A DNA stretch of 18,906 nt, taken from the NCBI GenBank assembly GCA_031553435.1, contig JAVBLQ010000039.1:1-18906 (forward strand). Direction: 5' to 3'. The notes under the pieces were generated by a model. It saw nothing but the letters and a program-made list of their open reading frames with translations, was not told the DNA's origin and searched no databases. The DNA comes from JAVBLQ01 sp031553435. Its GTDB lineage: Bacteria; Bacteroidota; Bacteroidia; Bacteroidales; Azobacteroidaceae. Shown piece after piece: positions 1 to 9,020 of the stretch. The position numbers and the translations under genes are program-made. The stretch's first letter is position 1. Each line of letters begins with the position of its first letter.

Positions 1-339
1 TTGTCGGATAAGAGTTTTTCTTATTTTGCTAAGCTCGGTACAACTAAAGCAGGATATTACACCTATGATATCAGTGGTTTCAGAAACTGGTTCAATGGCG
101 TATTGATGCGTGGATATGTGGATATATATCCCTCATATAAAAATGCCGGTACTTATATTGACAGTTTCCAGAAAAATCTTGATTATGCATATAACAACCA
201 CCTGTACAATGATATGTTTCCCACCAATCTGCTGGTTGGTTGGAATATGGATAAAGGTAAAAATAATACAGAAGGAATGTTCACATTTGCCTTTGCCGCA
301 GAATATGCAGTATTAGCATGCTACGAATTGGAAAAATAA
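1..339 (+). CDS. GH76-type endo-alpha-1,6-mannanase, C-terminal fragment
   Basis: Only the last 112 or so codons are present; the gene begins upstream of the window, so the TTG at base 1 is not a real start. The visible residues resemble the C-terminal part of GH76 (alpha/alpha)6 enzymes: an NGVLMRGYVDIY helix, a Y..SFQKNLDYAYNN helix, then a W-containing loop and a closing FAFAAEYAVLACYEL helix. GH76 enzymes hydrolyse internal alpha-1,6-mannosidic bonds of mannan backbones. The family's catalytic Asp pair would lie in the missing part, so activity cannot be judged. susC starts 23 nt downstream on the same strand, suggesting co-transcription. The GH92 and GH125 genes downstream support the assignment. 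Another (alpha/alpha)6 family is possible but less likely. Confidence 0.72.
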   Translation: MSDKSFSYFAKLGTTKAGYYTYDISGFRNWFNGVLMRGYVDIYPSYKNAGTYIDSFQKNLDYAYNNHLYNDMFPTNLLVGWNMDKGKNNTEGMFTFAFAAEYAVLACYELEK

Positions 340-362
340 AACTAACTTAATTTTAATTTATT

Positions 363-3300
363 ATGATAAAAAAACGAAATGCTAAAGCCATGCAATGGTT
401 GCGTCTGATGATGCTCCTTTTTGTATTTGCACCTTTATCGCTGTGGGCACAAAATGTCACTGTATCAGGTACAGTTACCGATGGCAACAATGAGCCGGTA
501 ATTGGAGCTACTGTAATAGTTAAAAATGCTACAGTTGGTACAACTACCAATATTGATGGAGAATATACCATCAATGCTCCGGCAAACGCCACGTTGGTAT
601 TCAAGTATGTAGGACTTACCCCTAAAGAGGAGCAAGTGAATGGACGAACTAAGATCGATATCGCAATGATAGTTGATGAAAGCGTTCTTGATGAAGTCGT
701 TGTAGTAGGTTATGGTGTGCAGAAAAAAGTAACGCTCACCGGTGCGGTAGCGGGTGTGAAAGGAACTGAAATGATCCATACTAAAAACGAGAACCCACAA
801 AATATGCTTACCGGTCGTATTGCCGGGGTGCGTGTATGGCAAAAGAGCGCCGAACCAGGTAGCTATAGCGCAAATTTTGACATCCGCGCTATGGGAGCTC
901 CGTTAGTAGTTATTGATGGTATTATGCGTTCAGTTGAAGATTTTCAACGCTTGAATCCTCAGGATATTGAAGATGTATCTGTACTTAAAGATGCTTCGGC
1001 TGCTATTTACGGAGTACGTGCTGCTAATGGAGTAGTGCTTGTAACTACCAAAAGCGGGACAAAAGACGGAAAAAGCAAAATTACCTACAATGGCTCGTTT
1101 ACTTTTCAGAAAATGTCGGGAATGCCTGAACTTGCCAATCCTTATGATGCCATGACATTATACAACGAGAGAGCAATGAACAATGTAAATGGTGGTAGCA
1201 TCATCTATAAAGAATCAGATTTCGAAGATTTCAGAAATGGTACCCGCAGAACTACAGACTGGAATAATCTGGTATTCTCGGATATTGCTCCACAAACCCA
1301 ACAAGATATAAGTATTTCCGGAGGAACCAATAAAACCCAGTACTATATAAGTATGGGCTATTTCAATCAGGAAGGTATCTTTAAGTCAGGTGATTTGAAC
1401 TACAACAAATATAACATACGCTCAAATATTAACACTGAGATTATCAAAGGACTGACATTCGGTCTTAATCTTGCAGCTATGGCCGATCAACGTAATCAAC
1501 CTTACTCAAGTCCGGTAGATATTATCCGTAACTATTGGCGTCAGGGTGTATTATTTCCTGCCTATGCCGATCCCGAAAATACAATGTTAAACTATGAAGG
1601 ATTGGATCTGGAAGAAAATACAGTAGCAAAAATGACTGCAGATGTATCAGGTTACCGTAAGTATGAACAGAAGTCTTTACAATCATCGGCAACATTGAAT
1701 TATGATTTTGGCACAGCAGTACCTGCATTAAAAGGTTTGTCGGCCAAAGCATTGTTCAGCTACGATTATAGAATGGATAATAACAAAATCTATCGCAAAG
1801 AATATTATCAATACGCCTACAACAAAGTGAGCGATTCGTATATTCAAAAATTGTATAATCCGAGTTCGCCAAGTCAACTCCGACGCGAAATGTATGATAA
1901 GAACCAGCAGTTAGGACAATTTATTCTTAATTACAATCGTACATTTAATGTGCATACTGTAAGCGGATTAATTGGCTGGGAAGGACGAAAAAATATTGGT
2001 GACAATTTCTATGCCCAAGGTTACCTTCCATTTGCAATAGACGAACTTTTTATCAGAGATGATGAAGGTAAGGATGGTGGCATGTCTTCTGGCAATGCTG
2101 ATTTATTTGAATACAATAGTTCTGCAATAATAGGTAGGATAAACTATGCATTTGGCGATCGTTACCTTATTGAAGCACAATTTCGTTATGATGGATCTTC
2201 CAAATTTGCAGAAGGTCATAAATGGGGATTCTTTCCATCGGTATCTGCAGGTTGGCGTGTATCTGAAGAATCTTTCTTTAAATCAATTTCCGCATTAAAA
2301 TTTGTGAATCAATTAAAGTTACGAGCCAGCTATGGTGTAATGGGAGACGATCAAGACAATGACTGGAATTATGAATGGGTGTCAGGTTATAACTATCCGG
2401 CTTCGGGTGAAAATGCAACAGCTGGTTACTATAATAAATATGCTCCGGGTTACATGTTTGGCGACAAATTTATTTCCGCAATGTCTCCTAAACCAATACC
2501 CAATAGCCTCCTTTCATGGTATGAAGCACACACATTCGATGTAGGGGTGGATTTTGAAGGTTGGAATGGCTTGTTCGGATTTGCTGTTGATTATTTTGAT
2601 CGTCGTCGTGAAGGTCTTTTTGCCCGTCAAACAGGAGATTTCCCTACGGTAATAGGTGCTACTGCTCCTTATGAAAATATTAACAGTGACCGTCACTTCG
2701 GTATAGACCTTGAACTTACCCACCGTAATAGTATAAACGATTTTAAATATAAGGTAAAAGCCATTGGAACAATTGCCCGTAATGAATATTTACATGCAGC
2801 GCAAAATGGTCCTTATGGTAATTCTTATGACCAATGGAAAAACGACAACCTGAATAACCGTTATCAAGGCGTACAGTTCGGTTACGAATCAGCAGGACGC
2901 TTCCAGAACTGGAAAGATATCTGGTATTATCCGCTCTATCACGAACGCGACGTATTACCCGGTGACTACAAATATGAGGATTGGAACGGAGACGGTGAAA
3001 TCAATGGATTGGACGAGCATCCTTTTGCATACGACCAGACTCCATGGTTCAACTATAGTTTAAGTTTCGATGGTACATACAAAAGTTTTGATTTAAGCTT
3101 TTTATTCCAGGGATCGGCGCTTGGTTCTATGGAATATAAAGAACCTTTGTACAGTATATGGGGTAGTAATGGTGGAGGTACGTTAGTACAATACCTGGAT
3201 CGCTGGCATCCGGTTGATCCTTCGGCTGATCCATACAATACTTCTACCGAATGGGTAAGTGGTTATTATGGTTTCACCGGACATTATCCAAGAAACAATT

Positions 3301-3536
3301 CGGAATTCAACCGGGTAAGTACAGCTTATTTACGCCTGAAGAGCTTGGAATTAGGTTATACATTGCCTAAGATAAAATCATTGTCTGCGATGAACCTGCG
3401 TGTATTTGCCAATGCCTACAACCTGTTTACAATAACAAAAGTAAAATTTGTTGACCCTGAACATCCTGATGATGAATTGGGACGATTGTATCCGCTTAAC
3501 AGAACTTATACGGTAGGTTTGTCTCTGTCGTTTTAA
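363..3536 (+). CDS. susC: SusC-like TonB-dependent outer-membrane transporter
   Basis: Outer-membrane beta-barrel that imports oligosaccharides using TonB energy, working with the SusD lipoprotein encoded next. Residues 1-30 form a signal peptide ending near WAQ. Residues 31-110 are a carboxypeptidase-regulatory-like domain (VSGTVTDGNNEPVIGATV). A TonB-box-like segment DEVVVVGYG lies at 110-118, then a plug domain with VVIDGI and the conserved LKDASAAIYGVRAANGVV. The rest is an aromatic-rich barrel ending in a terminal Phe (LSLSF). At 1057 aa the length is normal for the family. There is no N-terminal STN extension, so this transporter is probably not controlled through an anti-sigma/ECF sigma relay. 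ATG 363 is chosen because it gives the full signal peptide; ATG 390 is an alternative. Confidence 0.96.
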   Translation: MIKKRNAKAMQWLRLMMLLFVFAPLSLWAQNVTVSGTVTDGNNEPVIGATVIVKNATVGTTTNIDGEYTINAPANATLVFKYVGLTPKEEQVNGRTKIDIAMIVDESVLDEVVVVGYGVQKKVTLTGAVAGVKGTEMIHTKNENPQNMLTGRIAGVRVWQKSAEPGSYSANFDIRAMGAPLVVIDGIMRSVEDFQRLNPQDIEDVSVLKDASAAIYGVRAANGVVLVTTKSGTKDGKSKITYNGSFTFQKMSGMPELANPYDAMTLYNERAMNNVNGGSIIYKESDFEDFRNGTRRTTDWNNLVFSDIAPQTQQDISISGGTNKTQYYISMGYFNQEGIFKSGDLNYNKYNIRSNINTEIIKGLTFGLNLAAMADQRNQPYSSPVDIIRNYWRQGVLFPAYADPENTMLNYEGLDLEENTVAKMTADVSGYRKYEQKSLQSSATLNYDFGTAVPALKGLSAKALFSYDYRMDNNKIYRKEYYQYAYNKVSDSYIQKLYNPSSPSQLRREMYDKNQQLGQFILNYNRTFNVHTVSGLIGWEGRKNIGDNFYAQGYLPFAIDELFIRDDEGKDGGMSSGNADLFEYNSSAIIGRINYAFGDRYLIEAQFRYDGSSKFAEGHKWGFFPSVSAGWRVSEESFFKSISALKFVNQLKLRASYGVMGDDQDNDWNYEWVSGYNYPASGENATAGYYNKYAPGYMFGDKFISAMSPKPIPNSLLSWYEAHTFDVGVDFEGWNGLFGFAVDYFDRRREGLFARQTGDFPTVIGATAPYENINSDRHFGIDLELTHRNSINDFKYKVKAIGTIARNEYLHAAQNGPYGNSYDQWKNDNLNNRYQGVQFGYESAGRFQNWKDIWYYPLYHERDVLPGDYKYEDWNGDGEINGLDEHPFAYDQTPWFNYSLSFDGTYKSFDLSFLFQGSALGSMEYKEPLYSIWGSNGGGTLVQYLDRWHPVDPSADPYNTSTEWVSGYYGFTGHYPRNNSEFNRVSTAYLRLKSLELGYTLPKIKSLSAMNLRVFANAYNLFTITKVKFVDPEHPDDELGRLYPLNRTYTVGLSLSF

Positions 3537-3577
3537 AAATTTGTGTTAAAAAATTACGAATTATAATTTTGATATAT

Positions 3578-5647
3578 ATGAAAAAAATATTTATATTATC
3601 TCTGCTCGGTTTATTGTTCTTGTCCGCTTGTGTGGATTTGGATGTCCCGCCGAAAAATGTCATTACCAGTGACGATCTTTTGACAAGTGAATCGGGGATG
3701 GAAGTTTATATGGCGAGGATGTATAGTACTATGCCTTTTGAGGATTTTAAATATATGGGAGAGTGGGGGATCAGATTCAACGCATGGCTTGGAGCAATGG
3801 GTATTGATGGTACCGGTGAAGCCTTGAATCGCGATGGTATATGTAGAGCTTTTACCAGCGAAGACGATCCTTACTGGAACAAAGACAATGCCAAACCATT
3901 TGAATTATTACGGACAGCTAACTTTCTGCTCGAAAATCTACCTAAATATGCCGGAAATTTTCCGGAAATAACCTACAATCATTATTTAGGAGAAGCATAT
4001 TTTGTACGTGCCTTTGTATTCTCTGCCATGGCGCGTCGTTTTGGCGGTATTCCTTTAGTAACTAAAGTAATACCATATCCTGCAGAATCAAACACATTAG
4101 AAGTTGCCCGTTCTACCGAAGAGGAAACCTGGGATCAGGTACTGGCCGATTATGACCAAGCAGCTGAATTAATGCAAAAAAACAGTCCTAAAAAGGGATA
4201 TTCCAATAAATATGTAGCATTGGCATTCAAAGCCGAAGCAATGTTGTATGCAGGATCTGTAGCTAAATATAATGAAACTGTACCGGGACGTTTGACCGGC
4301 TTCGGACAAAAAACCGGTGTGCGTGTTATGGGATTTGATGAAAATAGTTGGCAGGCAGCTTCCAGAAAATATTTCAAAGAAGCTTATAAAGCCGCCCGTC
4401 AGGTAATGGAAGAAGGAGGATATTCACTTTACAAGAAAAAATGGTCGGCAACCGATCGCAATGCTCAATATCAGAATATGGTAGATATGTTCAGTGACTT
4501 GAGCAGCCCTGAAAATATTTATGTAAAAGAATATCAATATCCTACCATGACACATGGTTACGATGCTTATAGTGCACCGTTTATTTTCCGCAGTCCATTG
4601 TCTTGTGGTACCAATCCTTCGCTTGATTTCTTAGAATTATTTGAAGGTTTCGATAGATACCCTGATGGTACAATAAAAGTTACGACAGGAAACTCCAATA
4701 CTCAGGGAGATTATATATTGTATGACAAACCGATGGATTTCTTCAAAAATGCAGAACCACGTTTACGTGCCTATGTAATTTTCCCGGGAGATATGTTCAA
4801 AGGCCAGGAAATTGAAATACGAGGTGGTATATATACAGGATCTGTTCCTGTCAAACCTTTTTTCAGCGATTATTCTTATAACGCTGCCGAAAATAGATAT
4901 CAAAATCTGCCTGCATACACTCAAAAACCCAAGTCATTATATCTTAGTCCATCAGAAGGACAAAGTCAGGAAATAGTTTCCTATAATGGTAAAGATATGA
5001 CTGCAGCCGGAGCTAACGGACCATTTTATGACAAGGGAGAAAGTGCTATGACCGGATTGTTTGGACGTAAATGGTTAAATCCTGATCCATCTTTTGTTCC
5101 GGGTGAAGGAAAATCAGCTCAACCCTTTATCCTGATGCGTTATGCAGATGTGTTGCTTGCTGCTGCTGAAGCCGGAGTTGAATTGACATTGGCAGGCGAA
5201 ACATCTCCTGATGGGTCCAATATGCTGCAAGTAGCTACAGAAGCGGTAAATGAAATTCGTGAACGTGCCGGTGCAACAAAACTTACCAGTAATATCACCG
5301 GAGATGTGGCAGGACGTAATATTGTCCGTAAAGAGCGTCGCAAAGAACTCGCCTTCGAACACAAAACAAAATGGGATTTAAGACGCTGGCGAGTACAACA
5401 CTATGATAATCGTGATGGCTTCTGGGGCGAAACACGGGATAAAAACATGTACAGTAACAACTCACGTTACCGTTTCCGCGGTTTGTATCCATTTTTCTCT
5501 ACCCAAAGCGGTAAATATTTCTTCGATGCTCATTTTCAATGGGTAAGCATGAAAACATTCGAGTATAACCCGATTGATTATTACTTTGCAATACCGGGAG
5601 GAGAAGTAGCCAAGAGTCCGGTAATCGATCAACAACCCAACAGATAA
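3578..5647 (+). CDS. susD: SusD/RagB-like surface glycan-binding lipoprotein
   Basis: Cell-surface lipoprotein that caps the SusC transporter and binds glycan. The start is ATG 3578, giving MKKIFILSLLGLLFLSAC with lipobox LSAC and lipidated Cys18. A TTG nine bases upstream extends the frame but would spoil the signal start. The N-terminal half contains the TPR-like helices typical of RagB/SusD (YLGEAYFVRAFVFSAMARRFGGIPLVT). The C-terminal hallmark RKERRKELAFE..KWDLRRW lies at about residues 585-604. At 689 aa it is longer than many family members (roughly 500-600 aa). It sits 41 nt after susC, as in nearly all Bacteroidota PULs. Sequence alone does not show its glycan specificity. Confidence 0.95.
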   Translation: MKKIFILSLLGLLFLSACVDLDVPPKNVITSDDLLTSESGMEVYMARMYSTMPFEDFKYMGEWGIRFNAWLGAMGIDGTGEALNRDGICRAFTSEDDPYWNKDNAKPFELLRTANFLLENLPKYAGNFPEITYNHYLGEAYFVRAFVFSAMARRFGGIPLVTKVIPYPAESNTLEVARSTEEETWDQVLADYDQAAELMQKNSPKKGYSNKYVALAFKAEAMLYAGSVAKYNETVPGRLTGFGQKTGVRVMGFDENSWQAASRKYFKEAYKAARQVMEEGGYSLYKKKWSATDRNAQYQNMVDMFSDLSSPENIYVKEYQYPTMTHGYDAYSAPFIFRSPLSCGTNPSLDFLELFEGFDRYPDGTIKVTTGNSNTQGDYILYDKPMDFFKNAEPRLRAYVIFPGDMFKGQEIEIRGGIYTGSVPVKPFFSDYSYNAAENRYQNLPAYTQKPKSLYLSPSEGQSQEIVSYNGKDMTAAGANGPFYDKGESAMTGLFGRKWLNPDPSFVPGEGKSAQPFILMRYADVLLAAAEAGVELTLAGETSPDGSNMLQVATEAVNEIRERAGATKLTSNITGDVAGRNIVRKERRKELAFEHKTKWDLRRWRVQHYDNRDGFWGETRDKNMYSNNSRYRFRGLYPFFSTQSGKYFFDAHFQWVSMKTFEYNPIDYYFAIPGGEVAKSPVIDQQPNR

Positions 5648-5669
5648 TTAATAATAAATAAAAAAGAAT

Positions 5670-6485
5670 ATGAAAAATATAGCATTTTATACTTTAATCT
5701 GTATGTTGTTTTCGCTCAGCTCCTGTAGTTTATTCGAATTAGATAACAAGGACGAGCCTGCCGAAACAATACAAGGTGAAGTGGTGGATGTGGCTACCGG
5801 CGAGCGGGTATTGACCGATCAGGGCAGTGAAGGCATCCGCGTACGTTTAACTGAACTTAGCTGGCAGGGAGGAAATGTTACCCCGCAAGATTTTAATTGT
5901 ATGTCAAACGGAACATTTCAAAACACGAAACTATTTGCCGGAAGATACAATGTCCGCGTTGATGGCCCGTTTATCCCGTTGGTTCGTGAAGACTCAAATG
6001 GCGTTCCTTTAGCCGACGAAACACAAACTGTAGATATCAGCGGAGTTACTAAAGTGAAATTCGAAGTGCAACCCTTCCTTAAAGTAGAATGGGTGGGAGA
6101 ACCGACATTCAGCAATGGTAAAGTTACAGCACAAGTACGCGTTACACGCGCCGTATCACCCGAAGACTTCCGCGATAAAATCGAACCGATGGGAGGTTAT
6201 AGTAGTAGCTTCCTGAACATGACCGATATCCAGCTATTTGTCAGTTATTCGTCTAGCGTAGGTTATCGCGCCCGTGACGATCGCTGGTCAAATAAGATTG
6301 AATACACCGGTTCCGAATTTAATTCTTTGTTCGGACAAACAATTACCATTCAATCCAATGGATCTATTCCTTCGGGCCGTACAGTGTTTATCCGTGCTGC
6401 CGCACGTATCAACTACGATACCCCCAAAGGCAGCGGAACCAGAAGATGGAACTATAATGAAGCTAAGGAAGTAATGATTCCTTAA
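5670..6485 (+). CDS. DUF3823-type lipoprotein, probable surface glycan-binding accessory
   Basis: A 271-aa lipoprotein with lipobox LSSC (Cys19). An Asp/Glu-rich stretch follows the Cys (residues 24-29), compatible with surface export. The body looks all-beta. An N-terminal module (ETIQGEVVDVATGERV...GIRVRLTEL) resembles a transthyretin/carboxypeptidase-regulatory fold, and a second beta domain begins near residue 140. This matches the layout I know as DUF3823 plus its C-terminal domain, proteins usually encoded directly after SusD. It starts 22 nt after susD and is surely in the same transcript. No catalytic signature is visible. The position suggests a surface glycan-binding protein, but that role is inferred. 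Gene order and fold fit DUF3823 better than SusE/SusF. Confidence 0.8.
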   Translation: MKNIAFYTLICMLFSLSSCSLFELDNKDEPAETIQGEVVDVATGERVLTDQGSEGIRVRLTELSWQGGNVTPQDFNCMSNGTFQNTKLFAGRYNVRVDGPFIPLVREDSNGVPLADETQTVDISGVTKVKFEVQPFLKVEWVGEPTFSNGKVTAQVRVTRAVSPEDFRDKIEPMGGYSSSFLNMTDIQLFVSYSSSVGYRARDDRWSNKIEYTGSEFNSLFGQTITIQSNGSIPSGRTVFIRAAARINYDTPKGSGTRRWNYNEAKEVMIP

Positions 6486-6487
6486 CT

Positions 6488-6588
6488 GAGAATGGAGAAT
6501 TGAAAATTGGAAATGGAGAATTTTTCAATAATTAGGTAACTAAATATATATTCTTCATTTTCAATTCTTCATTCTCAATTTTCCATTT
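6488..6588. repeat. Intergenic palindrome built from 7-nt words (A/G-rich)
   Basis: This palindrome fills the gap between the DUF3823 gene and the next gene. The left arm is five consecutive degenerate heptamers of form GRRAATK (6488-6522). The right arm (6551-6588) reads as similar heptamers on the opposite strand. Bases 6488-6507 pair with 6557-6576 at 19 of 20 positions, around a loop of about 49 nt. It begins 2 nt after the stop codon and ends 13 nt before the next start codon. It could act as a terminator, an mRNA-stabilising hairpin or a mobile repeat. The loop contains TATATTCT, a weak resemblance to the -7 motif. Confidence 0.85.
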
Positions 6589-6601
6589 AAAAATTTTATG
6601 T

Positions 6602-8788
6602 ATGAAAAAGAACATATTAATCTTTTGTTTTCTGGGACTTGGAATTCAACTATCGGCTCAGCTTAAAGATGATGTTAAAACGGCTTTCCAGACAGCCGGC
6701 CCATGGAAATCTGTAACAGATGTCAGATCCGACGCTGCTATCGTTTATGGAGTCGGAGGAAATCCTTCGGAAAAAGGGAAAAAAGTATCGTTCGAAGAAA
6801 GAGTAAAATCATGGAGGGACAGGGGATACAAAACCCATTTCATGACCGGAATAGCCTGGGGCGAGTATCAGGATTATTTCACCGGACAATGGGACGGTAT
6901 TAATCACCTGGGAGAAGGACAGGTAACCGCCAAAGGTGATACCATCTGGCATGGCCACATGATTCCATACATTGTACCCACGGCTTCTTTTATACAATAC
7001 ATGAAAGAAAAACATGTGCGCCGGGTCATTGACACTGGTATTGACGCCATTTATATGGAAGAACCAGAATTCTGGATGAGAGCCGGTTACAGCAGCGCTT
7101 TCAAAAAAGAATGGCAGAAATATTATGGCTTTCCGTGGTGTCCGCAACATGAATCACCGGAAAACACTTATTTAGCCAACAAACTAAAATATCAACTCTA
7201 CTACAACGCTTTGGATGAAGTATTCACTTATGCCAAAGAATATGGAAAAACCAAAGGAATGGATGTAAAATGCTATGTCCCGACACACTCATTGATAAAT
7301 TATTCCGCATGGCAAATCGTAAGTCCGGAAGCTAGCCTGGCTTCACTCCCTTGCGTGGACGGATACATTGCACAAGTATGGACCGGAACATCCAGAGAAC
7401 CAAACTATTATAACGGAATAAAAAAAGAACGGGTATTCGAGACTGCATTCCTCGAATATGGATCGATGGAATCCATGACCCGTCCTACCGGAAGAAAAAT
7501 GTTCTTCCTCACAGACCCTATCGAAGACTGGCCACGAGATTGGGCTGATTACAAAAAGAATTATCAGGCAACATTTGCCGCTCAATTACTTTATCCGATG
7601 ATAGATAACTATGAAGTAATGCCCTGGCCGGACAGGATATACGAAGGTTTATACAGAACCAGCTCCAACAGCGATGTGAAAGAAAAAATCCCCCGATTCT
7701 ATTCTACCCAAATGCAGGTAATGATCAATACCCTCAATGATATGCCATTATCCGAAAATAAAATCAATGGTTCGCATGGAATCGGAGTATTGATGGCCAA
7801 CTCGTTGATGTTTCAGCGTTTCCCTACTCATGCCGGATACGATGATCCGCAGTTCTCCAACTTCTATGGGCAAACTTTACCTTTAGTTAAAAGAGGCATT
7901 CCTGTAGAAACCGTGCATATGGAAAATGCAGCTTATCCTGATACCTGGAAAAATCTGAAAGTATTGGTTATGTCTTATTCCAATATGAAACCAATGAGTC
8001 CGGAATACCATCAACAAATCGTTCAATGGGTAAAGAATGGGGGAATATTAGTATATTGCGGAAAAGACATCGATCCCTACCAATCCGTCATGGAATGGTG
8101 GAATACAGGAAAAAACACCTATGCTGTCCCATCAAATCATTTATTTGAAACACTGGGCCTGAAAGAAAATCCGGCAGAAGGAGAATATGCCTGTGGAAAA
8201 GGAACTGTTTTTGTTATCCGGGAAGAACCCAAGGAATTCGTATTGAAAGCAGATAACGATGAAAAATATTTCACAACAATTCAAAAAGCATACGAATCAA
8301 AAGCTAAGGCAGGAAAATTGGAAGTGAAAAATAATCTATACCTGGAACGAGGTGTTTACATTATAGCTGCTGTTTTGGATGAAAACAAAAATACCACTCC
8401 TCTTACATTAAAAGGAACTTTCATAGACTTATTCGATCCGGAACTTCCTGTTATTCAGGAAAAAATGATAAATCCGGGAGAACAGGTTTATTTGTACGAT
8501 ATAAAAAAAATCAAAGACAAAACAAAGCCGAAAGTCCTTTGCGGAGCTTCACGCGTATACAATGAAGAATATAAAAAAAATGAATATTCTTTTGTTGCCA
8601 AAAGCCCTGCAAACACCAACAACGTATCCAGGATTTATTTGCCTGGAAAACCGAAAAAAGTAATAGTAAAAGATCACTCAGGAAAATTGCTCCCGGAAGC
8701 AAAAGACACTTGGGATGATAAATCAAATACCTGTTTGGTTAAATTTGAAAATAACCCGGAAGGAGTTTTTGTGCAAATTACATGGTAG
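6602..8788 (+). CDS. Secreted enzyme-like protein with GH42-like architecture, family not assigned
   Basis: 728 aa with a Sec signal peptide (MKKNILIFCFLGLGIQLSAQ, cleavage near residue 20). Residues 35-350 look like a (beta/alpha)8 barrel. Candidate carboxylates are in IDAIYMEEPEFW (Glu153, Glu154, Glu156) and near the barrel end in YEVMPWPDRIYEG (Glu338). Residues 393-520 look like a Rossmann/amidotransferase-like domain (IGVLMANS; NLKVLVMSYSNMKPMSPE; VKNGGILVYCG). The remainder is beta-rich. Barrel, amidotransferase-like domain and C-terminal sandwich together are the GH42 plan, also seen in GH164 beta-mannosidases, but I cannot match a family with confidence. Its place in a mannan locus suggests a glycosidase for a decorating sugar; that is inference. 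An out-of-frame ATG lies 4 nt upstream of the chosen start. Confidence 0.65.
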   Translation: MKKNILIFCFLGLGIQLSAQLKDDVKTAFQTAGPWKSVTDVRSDAAIVYGVGGNPSEKGKKVSFEERVKSWRDRGYKTHFMTGIAWGEYQDYFTGQWDGINHLGEGQVTAKGDTIWHGHMIPYIVPTASFIQYMKEKHVRRVIDTGIDAIYMEEPEFWMRAGYSSAFKKEWQKYYGFPWCPQHESPENTYLANKLKYQLYYNALDEVFTYAKEYGKTKGMDVKCYVPTHSLINYSAWQIVSPEASLASLPCVDGYIAQVWTGTSREPNYYNGIKKERVFETAFLEYGSMESMTRPTGRKMFFLTDPIEDWPRDWADYKKNYQATFAAQLLYPMIDNYEVMPWPDRIYEGLYRTSSNSDVKEKIPRFYSTQMQVMINTLNDMPLSENKINGSHGIGVLMANSLMFQRFPTHAGYDDPQFSNFYGQTLPLVKRGIPVETVHMENAAYPDTWKNLKVLVMSYSNMKPMSPEYHQQIVQWVKNGGILVYCGKDIDPYQSVMEWWNTGKNTYAVPSNHLFETLGLKENPAEGEYACGKGTVFVIREEPKEFVLKADNDEKYFTTIQKAYESKAKAGKLEVKNNLYLERGVYIIAAVLDENKNTTPLTLKGTFIDLFDPELPVIQEKMINPGEQVYLYDIKKIKDKTKPKVLCGASRVYNEEYKKNEYSFVAKSPANTNNVSRIYLPGKPKKVIVKDHSGKLLPEAKDTWDDKSNTCLVKFENNPEGVFVQITW

Positions 8789-8792
8789 AAAA

Positions 8793-8847
8793 GGCAGGTT
8801 ATCTCACAGGGCAAAAAGAAAATAAGATAATTTCTTGATAACCTGCC
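8793..8847 (+). terminator. Large hairpin after the GH42-like gene, candidate terminator
   Basis: GGCAGGTTATC at 8793-8803 is the exact reverse complement of GATAACCTGCC at 8837-8847. Inside it, AAGAAA (8816-8821) pairs with TTTCTT (8831-8836). The 3' side is therefore one continuous 17-nt strand, and the 5' side carries a 12-nt bulge. It begins 4 nt after the stop codon. No T-run follows, so intrinsic termination is not certain; mRNA 3'-end protection is an alternative. Confidence 0.55.
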
Positions 8848-8855
8848 GTTAAACG

Positions 8856-8902
8856 AAACCTGGCGGTATTATTTTCACACTCAGGATAATCCGCCCAGGT
8901 TT
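8856..8902 (+). terminator. Second hairpin in the 8789-9020 gap
   Basis: AAACCTGGCGG (8856-8866) pairs with CCGCCCAGGTTT (8891-8902), leaving one bulged C at 8894 and a 24-nt loop. The 3' arm runs into a short T-stretch (GGTTTTAG). It directly follows the first hairpin. The pair may mark the boundary between the SusCD transcript and the GtaA-like/GH92/GH125 transcript. Confidence 0.45.
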
Positions 8903-9020
8903 TAGTATTCTTTGATTCTATGCCTGAAAGGCAAAATTTTCATAACCGCATGTAAGCGAAGCGCAATTTGCGGATTGGCTCTAAATGATGACTAATAGTA
9001 AAAACTAAAAAATACACGCA
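8903..9020. other. Leader of the GtaA-like/GH92/GH125 operon with small competing hairpins
   Basis: This is the rest of a 232-bp gene-free gap. TGCCT/AGGCA form a 5-bp hairpin with a GAA loop (8921-8933), followed by AAAATTTT. TGCGG (8969-8973) can pair with CCGCA (8946-8950). Alternatively, TGCG (8969-8972) can pair with the nearer CGCA (8962-8965), so two folds compete. I found no exact match to the Bacteroides -7 motif here, although a promoter for the following operon would be expected. No open frame of note is present. Confidence 0.35.

Noticed and set aside
3569..3577. TTG start adding three residues to SusD
   Set aside because: ATG 3578 gives a standard lipoprotein signal; the extension adds nothing.
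6598..6603. ATG at 6598 as start of the GH42-like gene
   Set aside because: It is out of frame with the long coding region; ATG 6602 yields the signal peptide.
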